From Marinimicrobium koreense (GTDB lineage: Bacteria > Pseudomonadota > Gammaproteobacteria > Pseudomonadales > Cellvibrionaceae), in the NCBI RefSeq assembly GCF_003762925.1, contig NZ_RJUK01000002.1, positions 186,001-250,000 of the forward strand: a stretch of DNA of 64,000 nt, given 5' to 3'. Both the position numbers and the translations under genes were made by a program. Positions 8,721 through 15,794 of this stretch are shown here, in pieces; the stretch's first letter is position 1; each line of letters begins with the position of its first letter. Under the pieces are notes generated by a model. That model ran no database searches, was not told the origin of the DNA, and saw only the letters and a list, made by a program, of their open reading frames with translations.

Positions 8721-9692
8721 TCAAAGCAGCTCAAAGGTAAAGCGCGCTTCCAGGCGGTTGTCGGTGTAATCCACACTCTCGAGATTGGAGCCATAGTCCC
8801 GATGCTCATAGCGCAACTCAAGCTCCAACCGCTTACCCATCGGGATTTCCAGGCGCGCCCGCCACCGCTCACGCTCATCCAGGCGCTGGCCACTGGCGGG
8901 AGTCGAGGCACCACTGAGGTACTGCCGTTCCTCGTAGCGCCAATCCAGCTTGAGCGTCGCCCAGTCTGAAAGGCGACGGTTATACAACACACCAAACCGG
9001 TGCCCGTCATAATCAAACCGGAACTGTTCGGCGCGCTTGGCATTGAACCGGTAGTTGGCGCTGAGGTAGTGCGCCGTTCCGTCCAGAAAATAATAGCCCG
9101 CGAACTGCGCCCGGGTATCGTCGTTATTGCGCTCTGGTGCCTGCAATAAATCGGTCTGTTTGAACGCCAGCTCCCCGCGCAGATACCAGACGCGGTTAAA
9201 CAAACGGGACGCCTCCAGGGCGATCTGCCGGTTCTCCAGCAGGCGCTCGCCGCCCAAATAGGCAATGCTGCCATCGAGGCGTGTGGTCCAACGCACCGCC
9301 CCCAACCGCTGGCTCAGGTTGCCGTAACCATAGTGAAGATCCAGGTCATAATCCGGGTGCTGGTCGAAGCGTCGCTGCTCCATAAAATATCCGGCACCGA
9401 TCTCGCGCCCGCCGCCCAGCCCCTGTTCCAGGTCAAGGTCCACCGAGCCGACCCAGGCCGAACCCGACTCCCGGGACACCGAATCCAACTCCTCGACCAC
9501 CAGGTTGTCTTCGTGGCGTGCACCGGCCGACACCGACAGATCCACTGCGTCCCGCAGGGTATTCCACGGGGACTCCTCGGCGAGGGTCGCCGAAGCGGCA
9601 AAGCCCAGCAGGCACGAAGCCATGACATTGAGTCCAGTGGCACCGAGCCAACCGGACCGGGGACGCCATGCGGCGGCCGTCACAGCCCTCAT
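8721..9692 (-). CDS. Outer-membrane beta-barrel protein of the ECF operon
   Basis: A 323-residue protein with a signal peptide (cleavage near ATLAEE, residue 38) and a C-terminus rich in alternating amphipathic strands that ends in Phe-Glu-Leu-Leu. Repeated strand patterns such as ELELRYEHRDYGSN suggest a barrel of about 12-16 strands. No named family is recognised. Its ATG overlaps the anti-sigma stop codon (ATGA), so the two are translationally coupled. As third gene of a sigma/anti-sigma operon it may be the surface sensor or an output of the system. Confidence 0.65.
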   Translation of the reverse strand: MRAVTAAAWRPRSGWLGATGLNVMASCLLGFAASATLAEESPWNTLRDAVDLSVSAGARHEDNLVVEELDSVSRESGSAWVGSVDLDLEQGLGGGREIGAGYFMEQRRFDQHPDYDLDLHYGYGNLSQRLGAVRWTTRLDGSIAYLGGERLLENRQIALEASRLFNRVWYLRGELAFKQTDLLQAPERNNDDTRAQFAGYYFLDGTAHYLSANYRFNAKRAEQFRFDYDGHRFGVLYNRRLSDWATLKLDWRYEERQYLSGASTPASGQRLDERERWRARLEIPMGKRLELELRYEHRDYGSNLESVDYTDNRLEARFTFELL

Positions 9693-10396
9693 TGCCCCGC
9701 CCGGCGCAAGCGGGCCGCCTCTTCCGCCTCGGTCAAAGGCTCACCGGCCTGCAGCCCCGCAAGTACTGCCGCCACGGTATCCGTGGGTCCGGCCGCGGGC
9801 CGATAGCCCTCCGGCACGGCGTGGGTTTCAGACACCAGGGTTTGCCACTCTTCCCCGTCGACCCGACAGGCCAGCCCCGACAACGTATCGGCGCCCACTC
9901 GCCCGGCGTACTCGCGGCACCATCGGCCCTCGGCGGTCTCGTAGCTGGCCAGCGGCATTACCTGCCAGCCGCGATCAGCGTCCGTTCGGCGCTCACCGCT
10001 CGGGGTCTGCTCCAGGGTCTGATAAACAAACCGCTGCATGGCCTCGGCATCCGGTTCTGGGCTTGTCGCCCAGAACAGAACCGCGCTCAGCGCCACGACC
10101 ACCGACGCGGCCATGGCCCAGTGAGACGGCGCCACCCCCAGACGCCCCGGGAACCGAAGCAGGCGTCCCCGGGCGGGGGACTTCGCCGTAGCGGCACGGG
10201 TCAGCCGCTCTGGAACCGGCTCGTTCAGAACACCGTCCAGGCTGGTTTTGATCCGATCATCCAAGGCGCGCAAACGCGCGAGCGCTGCGCGCGCTTCGGC
10301 ACTGTCCGCCAGCAGCGCTTCGGCCCGGGCCGTGCCTTCCGGTCCGGCCTCACCGTCGGAATAGGCCATAATCAGTTGAAAATCGGCGTCGTTCAT
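9689..10396 (-). CDS. Anti-sigma factor (membrane-bound)
   Basis: A 235-residue single-pass inner-membrane protein. The N-terminal 75 residues (MNDADFQLIMAYSDGEAG...) have the short-helix pattern of anti-sigma domains without a zinc HxxxCxxC motif. One transmembrane helix follows (WAMAASVVVALSAVLFWA), and the remainder is periplasmic. The ATG at 10396 with AGGA upstream is preferred over a TTG 30 bases earlier. It lies just downstream of the ECF sigma gene and overlaps the outer-membrane gene by 4 bases, the standard layout of ECF sigma/anti-sigma pairs. The periplasmic part has two Cys residues (in GRWCREY and GLACRV) that could form a disulphide. Confidence 0.8.
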   Translation of the reverse strand: MNDADFQLIMAYSDGEAGPEGTARAEALLADSAEARAALARLRALDDRIKTSLDGVLNEPVPERLTRAATAKSPARGRLLRFPGRLGVAPSHWAMAASVVVALSAVLFWATSPEPDAEAMQRFVYQTLEQTPSGERRTDADRGWQVMPLASYETAEGRWCREYAGRVGADTLSGLACRVDGEEWQTLVSETHAVPEGYRPAAGPTDTVAAVLAGLQAGEPLTEAEEAARLRRAGQ

Positions 10397-10420
10397 TGTG
10401 CTGTCCTGTTTTGTGGTTGA

Positions 10421-10472
10421 GCTCAAGGCTGCCTTGTGGTTCGGCTCAAGGCTGCTTATGGCTCAAGGCTGC
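10421..10472 (-). repeat. Short direct repeats at the sigma/anti-sigma junction
   Basis: GCTCAAGGCTGC occurs three times (10421, 10444, 10461), the last including the sigma-factor stop codon. The copies probably arose by slippage; they create the 66-base gap before the anti-sigma start. Confidence 0.7.
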
Positions 10473-10975
10473 TCGTTTGCCTGCTCCGTGGGAGCCAGAA
10501 GCTCCTGCACTCGCAGGCGGGCGCGCGCCAAACGGCTCATGACCGTGCCCTGTGGAATCCCCAGTTGCTCCGCCACCTCCCGATAGGAGTGGCCTTCAAC
10601 GACCACCAGCAGCATCACCGCCCTCTGCTCCTCGGGCAACTGCTCCAGGGCTTTCAGGGTGTGCCTGAGCAGGTCTTCGTTCTCAGCCCGGTCGGCACTT
10701 TGGGCATCTTCCAAGTCCGGCATAGCGTTCTCCGGCACGCTGACCGGTGAGCGTTTTGCACGGCGCAGGTGATCAATCCGCTGGGTCTGGATGATCCGGT
10801 ACAGCCAGGAGTCCAGTCGGGTGTCCGGCTGCCACTGATCCTGTTTGACCAACGCCTTTTCGCAGGCGGCCTGTACAAGGTCATCCGCCTCGTCCCGACT
10901 GGCCGTCAAGCCCAGGGCAAACCGCCTCAGGCGCGGCAACAGCGCTACCAGCTGCGAACGAAAATCCAGTGTCAT
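10463..10975 (-). CDS. ECF RNA polymerase sigma factor
   Basis: A 170-residue sigma-70 family protein of the extracytoplasmic-function class. Region 2 (about 10-75) contains DEADDLVQAACEKAL and DSWLYRIIQTQRID; region 4 (about 110-160) contains LEQLPEEQRAVMLL and the helix-turn-helix SYREVAEQLGIPQGTVMSRL. The ATG has GAGG five bases upstream. It directs transcription from its own promoter (10993-11021) and very probably from 5082-5110. The next genes encode its anti-sigma factor and an outer-membrane protein. Confidence 0.93.
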   Translation of the reverse strand: MTLDFRSQLVALLPRLRRFALGLTASRDEADDLVQAACEKALVKQDQWQPDTRLDSWLYRIIQTQRIDHLRRAKRSPVSVPENAMPDLEDAQSADRAENEDLLRHTLKALEQLPEEQRAVMLLVVVEGHSYREVAEQLGIPQGTVMSRLARARLRVQELLAPTEQANEQP

Positions 10976-10992
10976 TCAGGCCTCATATTCCA

Positions 10993-11021
10993 GACAACGT
11001 ACCGGGGCGGGTTTTATTCCC
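10993..11021 (-). promoter_or_regulatory. Autoregulatory ECF promoter of the sigma operon
   Basis: Read on the minus strand: GGGAATAAAA (11021-11012), 12 bases, CGTTGTC (10999-10993). It matches the element at 5082-5110 at all 17 block positions and in spacing. The predicted start is about 10986, only some 11 bases before the sigma-factor ATG, so the leader is very short. Confidence 0.85.
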
Positions 11022-11060
11022 CTTTGGCGTAGAATAAAAACTGTGACGCCAAATAGCCAG

Positions 11061-11090
11061 ACAAACAAAAAAGCCACCGGACGGTGGCTT
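11061..11090 (-). terminator. Rho-independent terminator after pbpG
   Basis: On the minus strand AAGCCACC / GGTGGCTT with a 4-base loop is followed by TTTTTTGTTTGT. It lies 33 bases past the pbpG stop and insulates the ECF promoter downstream of it. Confidence 0.88.
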
Positions 11091-11123
11091 TGAGCGCTGG
11101 TATCGAGCCGACACCGGCGGCGG

Positions 11124-12083
11124 TCAAGGCGATTGAGCGGCACCGCTTTCCGCCACTTGCTGCCCGCTCAAGCGTTCGGCGGTTTCCTGTTCGTAGCGCA
11201 ACGCCGCCTGAGCCACGGTACTGGCGGTGCCGTTTTCGATCCACCGACGGATCCGACCGGCATCGCCCAAGGGCGTGCGGGTACCGAAAGAGTTCAGAAG
11301 AACCACCGCGGTCGGTTCGCCATTCATTTCCGTCACCATGACCAGACAGCGCCCGGCCGCCGTCAGGTAACCGGTTTTGGTCAGATCCACATCCCACCGA
11401 CCACTGTGCACCAGCGGATTCGTGTTACCAAAGTGCAGGGTGTAGCCCGGCTTGCGAAAGCGCACACTGTGGCGCCCATCGGCACTGAGCTCTCGAAGGG
11501 TTTCATTTCCGTAGGCGGCCTGCGCGAGCTTCAGCAGATCGCCGGCACTGGAGACGTTGTCATCCGACAGGCCCGAGGAGTCGACAAAGCGGGTGCGGGT
11601 CATGCCAAGGGAGCGGGCCTTCTCGTTCATCGCCTCAATGAAGGCGTCATAGCCCTCGGGGTGATGGCGGGCCAACAGATAGGCGGCATAGTTTTCCGAG
11701 GACATCAGGGCAATACGCAACAGATCGCCGCGCTGGGCTTCAGATCCGGGACGCAGGCGGGAGAAGGCGTTGGCCGCCGGTGGAAAATGACGCTCCTCGA
11801 CCGTCAACCACTCATTCAGAGACGCGCCGGATTCCAGGACCACCAGCCCGGTCATCAGCTTTGTGACCGATGCGATGGGCATGCTCCAGTCGGCACGTTT
11901 GGTGTAGAACGGGGTTTCAGCACCAATAGGAGCCACCGCCGCACTGACCGAGGCCAGCCTCAGCCTCTCGGGGTCCGGGGTTTCCTCGGCCAGGACCACC
12001 GGGGCCAAGAGCAGGGCCAGCAATGCCCCACAGGGCAGGAAACGTGCGATTGACGACGATCTGACTTTATTGAATAGGGTCAT
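11124..12083 (-). CDS. pbpG: D-alanyl-D-alanine endopeptidase PBP7
   Basis: Periplasmic low-molecular-mass penicillin-binding protein that cleaves D-Ala-meso-DAP cross-links in peptidoglycan. A signal peptide ends near VLAEE. The S11 peptidase motifs are complete: Ser72-Val-Thr-Lys75, Ser129-Glu-Asn131 and Lys236-Thr-Gly238. The 319-residue length and the absence of a C-terminal amphipathic anchor suit PbpG rather than DacA/DacC. It is monocistronic, with a terminator just downstream. Confidence 0.9.
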   Translation of the reverse strand: MTLFNKVRSSSIARFLPCGALLALLLAPVVLAEETPDPERLRLASVSAAVAPIGAETPFYTKRADWSMPIASVTKLMTGLVVLESGASLNEWLTVEERHFPPAANAFSRLRPGSEAQRGDLLRIALMSSENYAAYLLARHHPEGYDAFIEAMNEKARSLGMTRTRFVDSSGLSDDNVSSAGDLLKLAQAAYGNETLRELSADGRHSVRFRKPGYTLHFGNTNPLVHSGRWDVDLTKTGYLTAAGRCLVMVTEMNGEPTAVVLLNSFGTRTPLGDAGRIRRWIENGTASTVAQAALRYEQETAERLSGQQVAESGAAQSP

Positions 12084-12193
12084 GAATCGGAAGGTTCTCT
12101 TATCGTGGGTTCTCGTAACCGGGTTTTATATTAAGGTATTCTAACGTAAGTTTGACCATCGCGCTGATCGCTCAATTCCAGAATGGAGGTTCC

Positions 12194-13432
12194 ATGCCAC
12201 GCCAGAAAGTCGAATTTACCAACGCCGAGGGCCATACCCTGGCCGGCGCTCTGGAACTGCCCGACAGCGGCACCCCCAAGGCCTTCGCCCTGTTCGCCCA
12301 CTGTTTTACCTGCGGCAAGGACGTGATCGCCGCCACCCGCATCGCCCGTACCCTGGCCGATCAGGGCATCGCGGTGCTGCGCTTTGACTTCACCGGCTTG
12401 GGCAGTAGCGAGGGCGATTTCGCCAATACCACCTTTTCGAGTAATGTGTCGGACCTCGAGGCCGCCGCAAAGTTTCTCGGCGAAGAGCACCAGGCTCCGG
12501 CCCTGCTGATCGGCCACAGCCTGGGCGGCGCCGCCGTTCTGGCGGTGGCTCGAAGGCTGAAATCGGTACAGGCGGTAGTCACCATCGCCGCCCCCGCGTC
12601 CCCCAAGCACGTCGAACACCTGTTCGCCGATCAGGCCTGCGACATCCGCCAGGAAGGCCGCGCGCCAGTGACCATCGCCGGGCGCACCTTTGAGCTGGGA
12701 GCGGAACTGCTGGAGGACCTGGAGAACTGGCCACTGGAGGAAACCGTCGGCGCCCTGCGCAAACCTTTACTGATTTTCCACTCCCCTGTGGATCAGGTGG
12801 TCAACGTGGATGAAGCGGCAAAAATTTTCCAGGCCGCCAAACACCCCAAAAGCTTCGTCTCGCTGGACGACGCCGACCACCTGCTCAGCGATCAGAGCGA
12901 TGCCGACTATGTCGCGCTCACTCTGGCCGCCTGGGCCAGTCGCTACCTGAAACTCGAGCCGGTCAAGGCGCAAAGTCACGACCGCCCCAGCGTCGAGGCC
13001 GGCGAAGTGCTGATTACCGAGCAGGATGCACACTTCCTGCGCGGGCTGTACACCGCCGACCACCAGTGGCAGGCGGACGAGCCGAAAGACAAGGGCGGCA
13101 GCAATGAGGGCCCCAACCCCTACGATCTACTATTGATGTCCTTGGGGGCCTGCACGTCCATGACGCTGCGCATGTACATCAATCACAAAAAGCTGCCAGT
13201 GGAGAATCTGGAAGTCCGTCTCAGGCATGAGCGCGTCCACGCCGAGGACTGCCAGGATTGTGAAGCCAAAGACGGCATGATCAGCGAAATTCACCGGGAG
13301 CTCCGCTATGATGGCTCGCTGAGCGACGAGCAACACCAACGGCTGTTGGACATCGCTGACAAGTGTCCGGTGCACAAAACGCTCAAGGGCGAAATCCGGA
13401 TTCTCACCCGTAGCCCATTCGTCGCGTCATAA
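12194..13432 (+). CDS. Bifunctional alpha/beta-hydrolase and OsmC-like protein
   Basis: A 412-residue fusion. The N-terminal half is an alpha/beta hydrolase with nucleophile elbow GHSLGG (about residues 113-118), an acid after LLIFHSPVDQVV and His in DDADHLL. The C-terminal half (about 265-412) is an OsmC/Ohr-type domain with two redox Cys, one in LMSLGACTSMTLR and one in ADKCPVHKTL. OsmC domains reduce organic hydroperoxides; the hydrolase may release substrates such as acyl-thiols (inference). The ATG at 12194 has GGAGG four bases upstream, which rules out the ATG-free extension to 12152. It is divergent from pbpG. Confidence 0.87.
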   Translation: MPRQKVEFTNAEGHTLAGALELPDSGTPKAFALFAHCFTCGKDVIAATRIARTLADQGIAVLRFDFTGLGSSEGDFANTTFSSNVSDLEAAAKFLGEEHQAPALLIGHSLGGAAVLAVARRLKSVQAVVTIAAPASPKHVEHLFADQACDIRQEGRAPVTIAGRTFELGAELLEDLENWPLEETVGALRKPLLIFHSPVDQVVNVDEAAKIFQAAKHPKSFVSLDDADHLLSDQSDADYVALTLAAWASRYLKLEPVKAQSHDRPSVEAGEVLITEQDAHFLRGLYTADHQWQADEPKDKGGSNEGPNPYDLLLMSLGACTSMTLRMYINHKKLPVENLEVRLRHERVHAEDCQDCEAKDGMISEIHRELRYDGSLSDEQHQRLLDIADKCPVHKTLKGEIRILTRSPFVAS

Positions 13433-13452
13433 CCACAGTCATCATGTCAAAC

Positions 13453-13474
13453 CTCCGGCCCGAATGGGCCGGAG
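13453..13474 (+). other. Perfect GC-rich hairpin downstream of the OsmC fusion
   Basis: CTCCGGCCC and GGGCCGGAG form a 9-base stem with a GAAT loop, 20 bases past the stop codon. There is no T-run, so it may act as an mRNA 3' stabiliser or a weak terminator. Confidence 0.5.
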
Positions 13475-13510
13475 CCTGCGCTGATCACAATTCATCAAAA
13501 CTTCACCCTT

Positions 13511-13539
13511 CTGTCACTTTTATTCCCGCCAACCGTCAT
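13511..13539 (+). promoter_or_regulatory. Candidate Pho box upstream of the PhoX-like gene
   Basis: CTGTCAC at 13511 and CCGTCAT at 13533 are 22 bases apart, twice the 11-base period of PhoB repeats. A degenerate unit lies between them, and ACTTCAC sits 11 bases before the first. It is about 105 bases upstream of the PhoX-like start. This is suggestive only. Confidence 0.4.
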
Positions 13540-13644
13540 ATTTCCCGTTTAACGTTATCGCGTCCGCCAAAGCATCGCTTTCCATTCTGAAAGCCTGCGG
13601 GCGCCGAATTTGAAGATAACCCCACAAATAACGGGAGTAACACA

Positions 13645-15651
13645 ATGATGTTCAAGCTGAGTAAAAAAGGACAATTGTTGGCTCTGATTGCCATGGCCTC
13701 CACCCTGGCCGCCTGCAGCGGTGATGACGGCGAGCAGGGTCCGGCCGGCGAACAAGGCCCGCAGGGCGAAGCCGGTGTCGATGGCCAGAACGGCGTCGAT
13801 GGACAGGACGGTGCTGACGGTCAGGCCGGAGCCGATGGCCAGAATGGTCAGGATGGCGTCGACGGGCAAGACGGTACTGACGGCGAAGACGGCATTGGCG
13901 CCGGTCTGATGACACCCGGCCTGACTCGGCTGGCCACCGTGCCACTGGGTGCGGAAGTGACCGGCGCTTATGTGACTGAGGACGGCGACCTGTTCTTTAA
14001 CGCCCAGCACCCCAGTGGCAGCAACACCGCCCAGGACGCCGACGGCAAAACCTTTCACACCGGCACCGTCGGGGTCGTGCGTGGGGTTAACGTACATCAG
14101 TTACCGCGTAACCTGATTTCCTCGCCCGTACCGCGCACTCAGCAGGAACAGGAAACCATTCAGGTCGCCTACGGTGAGTACCAGGTACTCGGACAAACCG
14201 GCGACAACTTTGGTGGTGCACTCTCTCAAGGGCTGGGCCACGTGCTGGCCACAGACGACACCACCGTCAGTGTCGAAAGCGACATGCCGGATTTCAATGG
14301 CTACCTGGCCACCGGTGAAAACGAGGGCTACCTGTTCACCAACTGGGAATCCATTCCCGGTGGCATGAGCCGCATCAAACTGAACAAGGATGCCAACAGC
14401 GGTCACTGGTCGGTCGACAACACCGATGTGATGATGCTCGACTTTGGCGACTGGGGTACCATCGCCAACTGCTTCGGCTCCATGTCTCCCTGGGGTACGC
14501 CGCTGACATCCGAAGAGTGGGGTAATGAAGGCGATAACACCCACCGCTGGAACAACCCCGAGCGCGCCGGTGAGGGCTCATCGCAAACCGCACTGGCCCG
14601 CTACATTGATTCGTCGGTCAACACCGCCAACGACGCGGCCCAATTCCCGAACACCTACCGCTACCACTACATTGTGGAAATCACCGAACCGACCAGCGCC
14701 AACCCGGTTCCGGTCAAGCATTACTCCATGGGTCGCTACGAGCATGAAAACTCCATCGTCATGCCAGACGAGCGCACCGTGTATCTGTCCCAGGACAACT
14801 CTCGCGGTGTGTTCTTCAAGTTCGTGGCCGACCAGCCGGGCGATCTGAGCGCGGGCACCCTGTTCGCCGCCAAACTGACTCAAGACGCTGGCAGCAGCGA
14901 ACCGCTGACCACCGGCTTCGATATCGAATGGATCGAGTTGGCCAGTGGCAACAGCACCGAGATCGAAACCTGGATCGCCGAATACGATGGCATTGGCAGC
15001 GACGACTATGTGGAAGGCAAGAGCAGCTACCTGAGCGATGCCGACGCCATTGCCTGGGCGAACGGTGACGCCAACTATCCGAGCTACGATACCGCTTACC
15101 AGCCAGCGATCGACGCTGGTTACACCGACGCCAACACCTTTGGCGGTCTGGTGACGGCGGGCGAAACCATGGACGATCGCATCGCGTTTCTGGAGTCACG
15201 CAAAGCGGCCCGCGCCAAAGGCGCAACCGCCGAGTGGCAGAAGTTCGAAGGTATCAGTGTCAATCACAAGCGCGCCGAAGAGGCCGTGGAAGGCACCGAC
15301 CTGATCCCTGATGAAGTCGTTGAAGACGCCTACGTCTATTTTGCCATTGCCGATATGGACAACGGCATGGTGGACGACGAGGGTGATATTCGCCTTTCAG
15401 CACGCGTCAAAGACTGCGGTGGTGTTTATCGTATGCGTCTGCTCCCCGGATATGATGTCGATCGCATTGAACCGGTTGTTATGGGTTCAACTTATCGTTC
15501 CACCGCCGACGGCGCGGAGCGTTGCGATGTCAACGCACTATCCCAGCCGGACAACGTGATTGTTCTGGACGACGGTCGCATCCTTCTGGGTGAAGACGGC
15601 TTCCAGACCAACAACACCCTGTGGATGTATGACCCCAAGATCAATAACTAA
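13645..15651 (+). CDS. PhoX-family (DUF839) lipoprotein with collagen-like linker
   Basis: A 668-residue predicted secreted phosphatase-like beta-propeller. A lipobox LAAC (Cys24) is followed by about 60 residues of Gly-X-Y repeats (GEQGPAGEQGPQGEAG, then DGQ/NGV-type triplets), then a DUF839 region with SPWGTPLTSEEW, MGRYEHENSIV, VYLSQDN and QPDNVIVLDDGRIL, the hallmarks of calcium/iron-dependent PhoX alkaline phosphatases. PhoX proteins usually carry a Tat signal; here there is a Sec lipoprotein signal, so cofactor loading may differ. GGGAG precedes the ATG. A terminator follows, so it is monocistronic. Phosphate control is possible (candidate Pho box). Confidence 0.8.
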   Translation: MMFKLSKKGQLLALIAMASTLAACSGDDGEQGPAGEQGPQGEAGVDGQNGVDGQDGADGQAGADGQNGQDGVDGQDGTDGEDGIGAGLMTPGLTRLATVPLGAEVTGAYVTEDGDLFFNAQHPSGSNTAQDADGKTFHTGTVGVVRGVNVHQLPRNLISSPVPRTQQEQETIQVAYGEYQVLGQTGDNFGGALSQGLGHVLATDDTTVSVESDMPDFNGYLATGENEGYLFTNWESIPGGMSRIKLNKDANSGHWSVDNTDVMMLDFGDWGTIANCFGSMSPWGTPLTSEEWGNEGDNTHRWNNPERAGEGSSQTALARYIDSSVNTANDAAQFPNTYRYHYIVEITEPTSANPVPVKHYSMGRYEHENSIVMPDERTVYLSQDNSRGVFFKFVADQPGDLSAGTLFAAKLTQDAGSSEPLTTGFDIEWIELASGNSTEIETWIAEYDGIGSDDYVEGKSSYLSDADAIAWANGDANYPSYDTAYQPAIDAGYTDANTFGGLVTAGETMDDRIAFLESRKAARAKGATAEWQKFEGISVNHKRAEEAVEGTDLIPDEVVEDAYVYFAIADMDNGMVDDEGDIRLSARVKDCGGVYRMRLLPGYDVDRIEPVVMGSTYRSTADGAERCDVNALSQPDNVIVLDDGRILLGEDGFQTNNTLWMYDPKINN

Positions 15652-15693
15652 AACACAGCAATAACGATCCGACCCGCCGTCGCGGTCGGCTCA

Positions 15694-15722
15694 AAGGGGT
15701 GCGATTTTCGCACCCCTTTTTT
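15694..15722 (+). terminator. Rho-independent terminator after the PhoX-like gene
   Basis: AAGGGGTGCGA / TCGCACCCCTT with a short T loop, followed by TTTT; 43 bases past the stop codon. Confidence 0.92.
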
Positions 15723-15794
15723 CGCTCTGTCACACGCTGTTCATACTCCGATGGTTACCATACGGCTCTCTGAATTTGGGGCGCTGATTTCACG

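Noticed and set aside
13453-13474. Rho-independent terminator
   Set aside because: The stem is perfect but there is no T-run on either side, so it is listed only as a hairpin.
13518-13527. Third copy of GGGAATAAAA on the minus strand
   Set aside because: No CGTTGTC follows 12 bases later (the sequence there is GTGACAGAAGGGTGAAG) and the downstream gene on that strand is far away, so it is not an ECF promoter.
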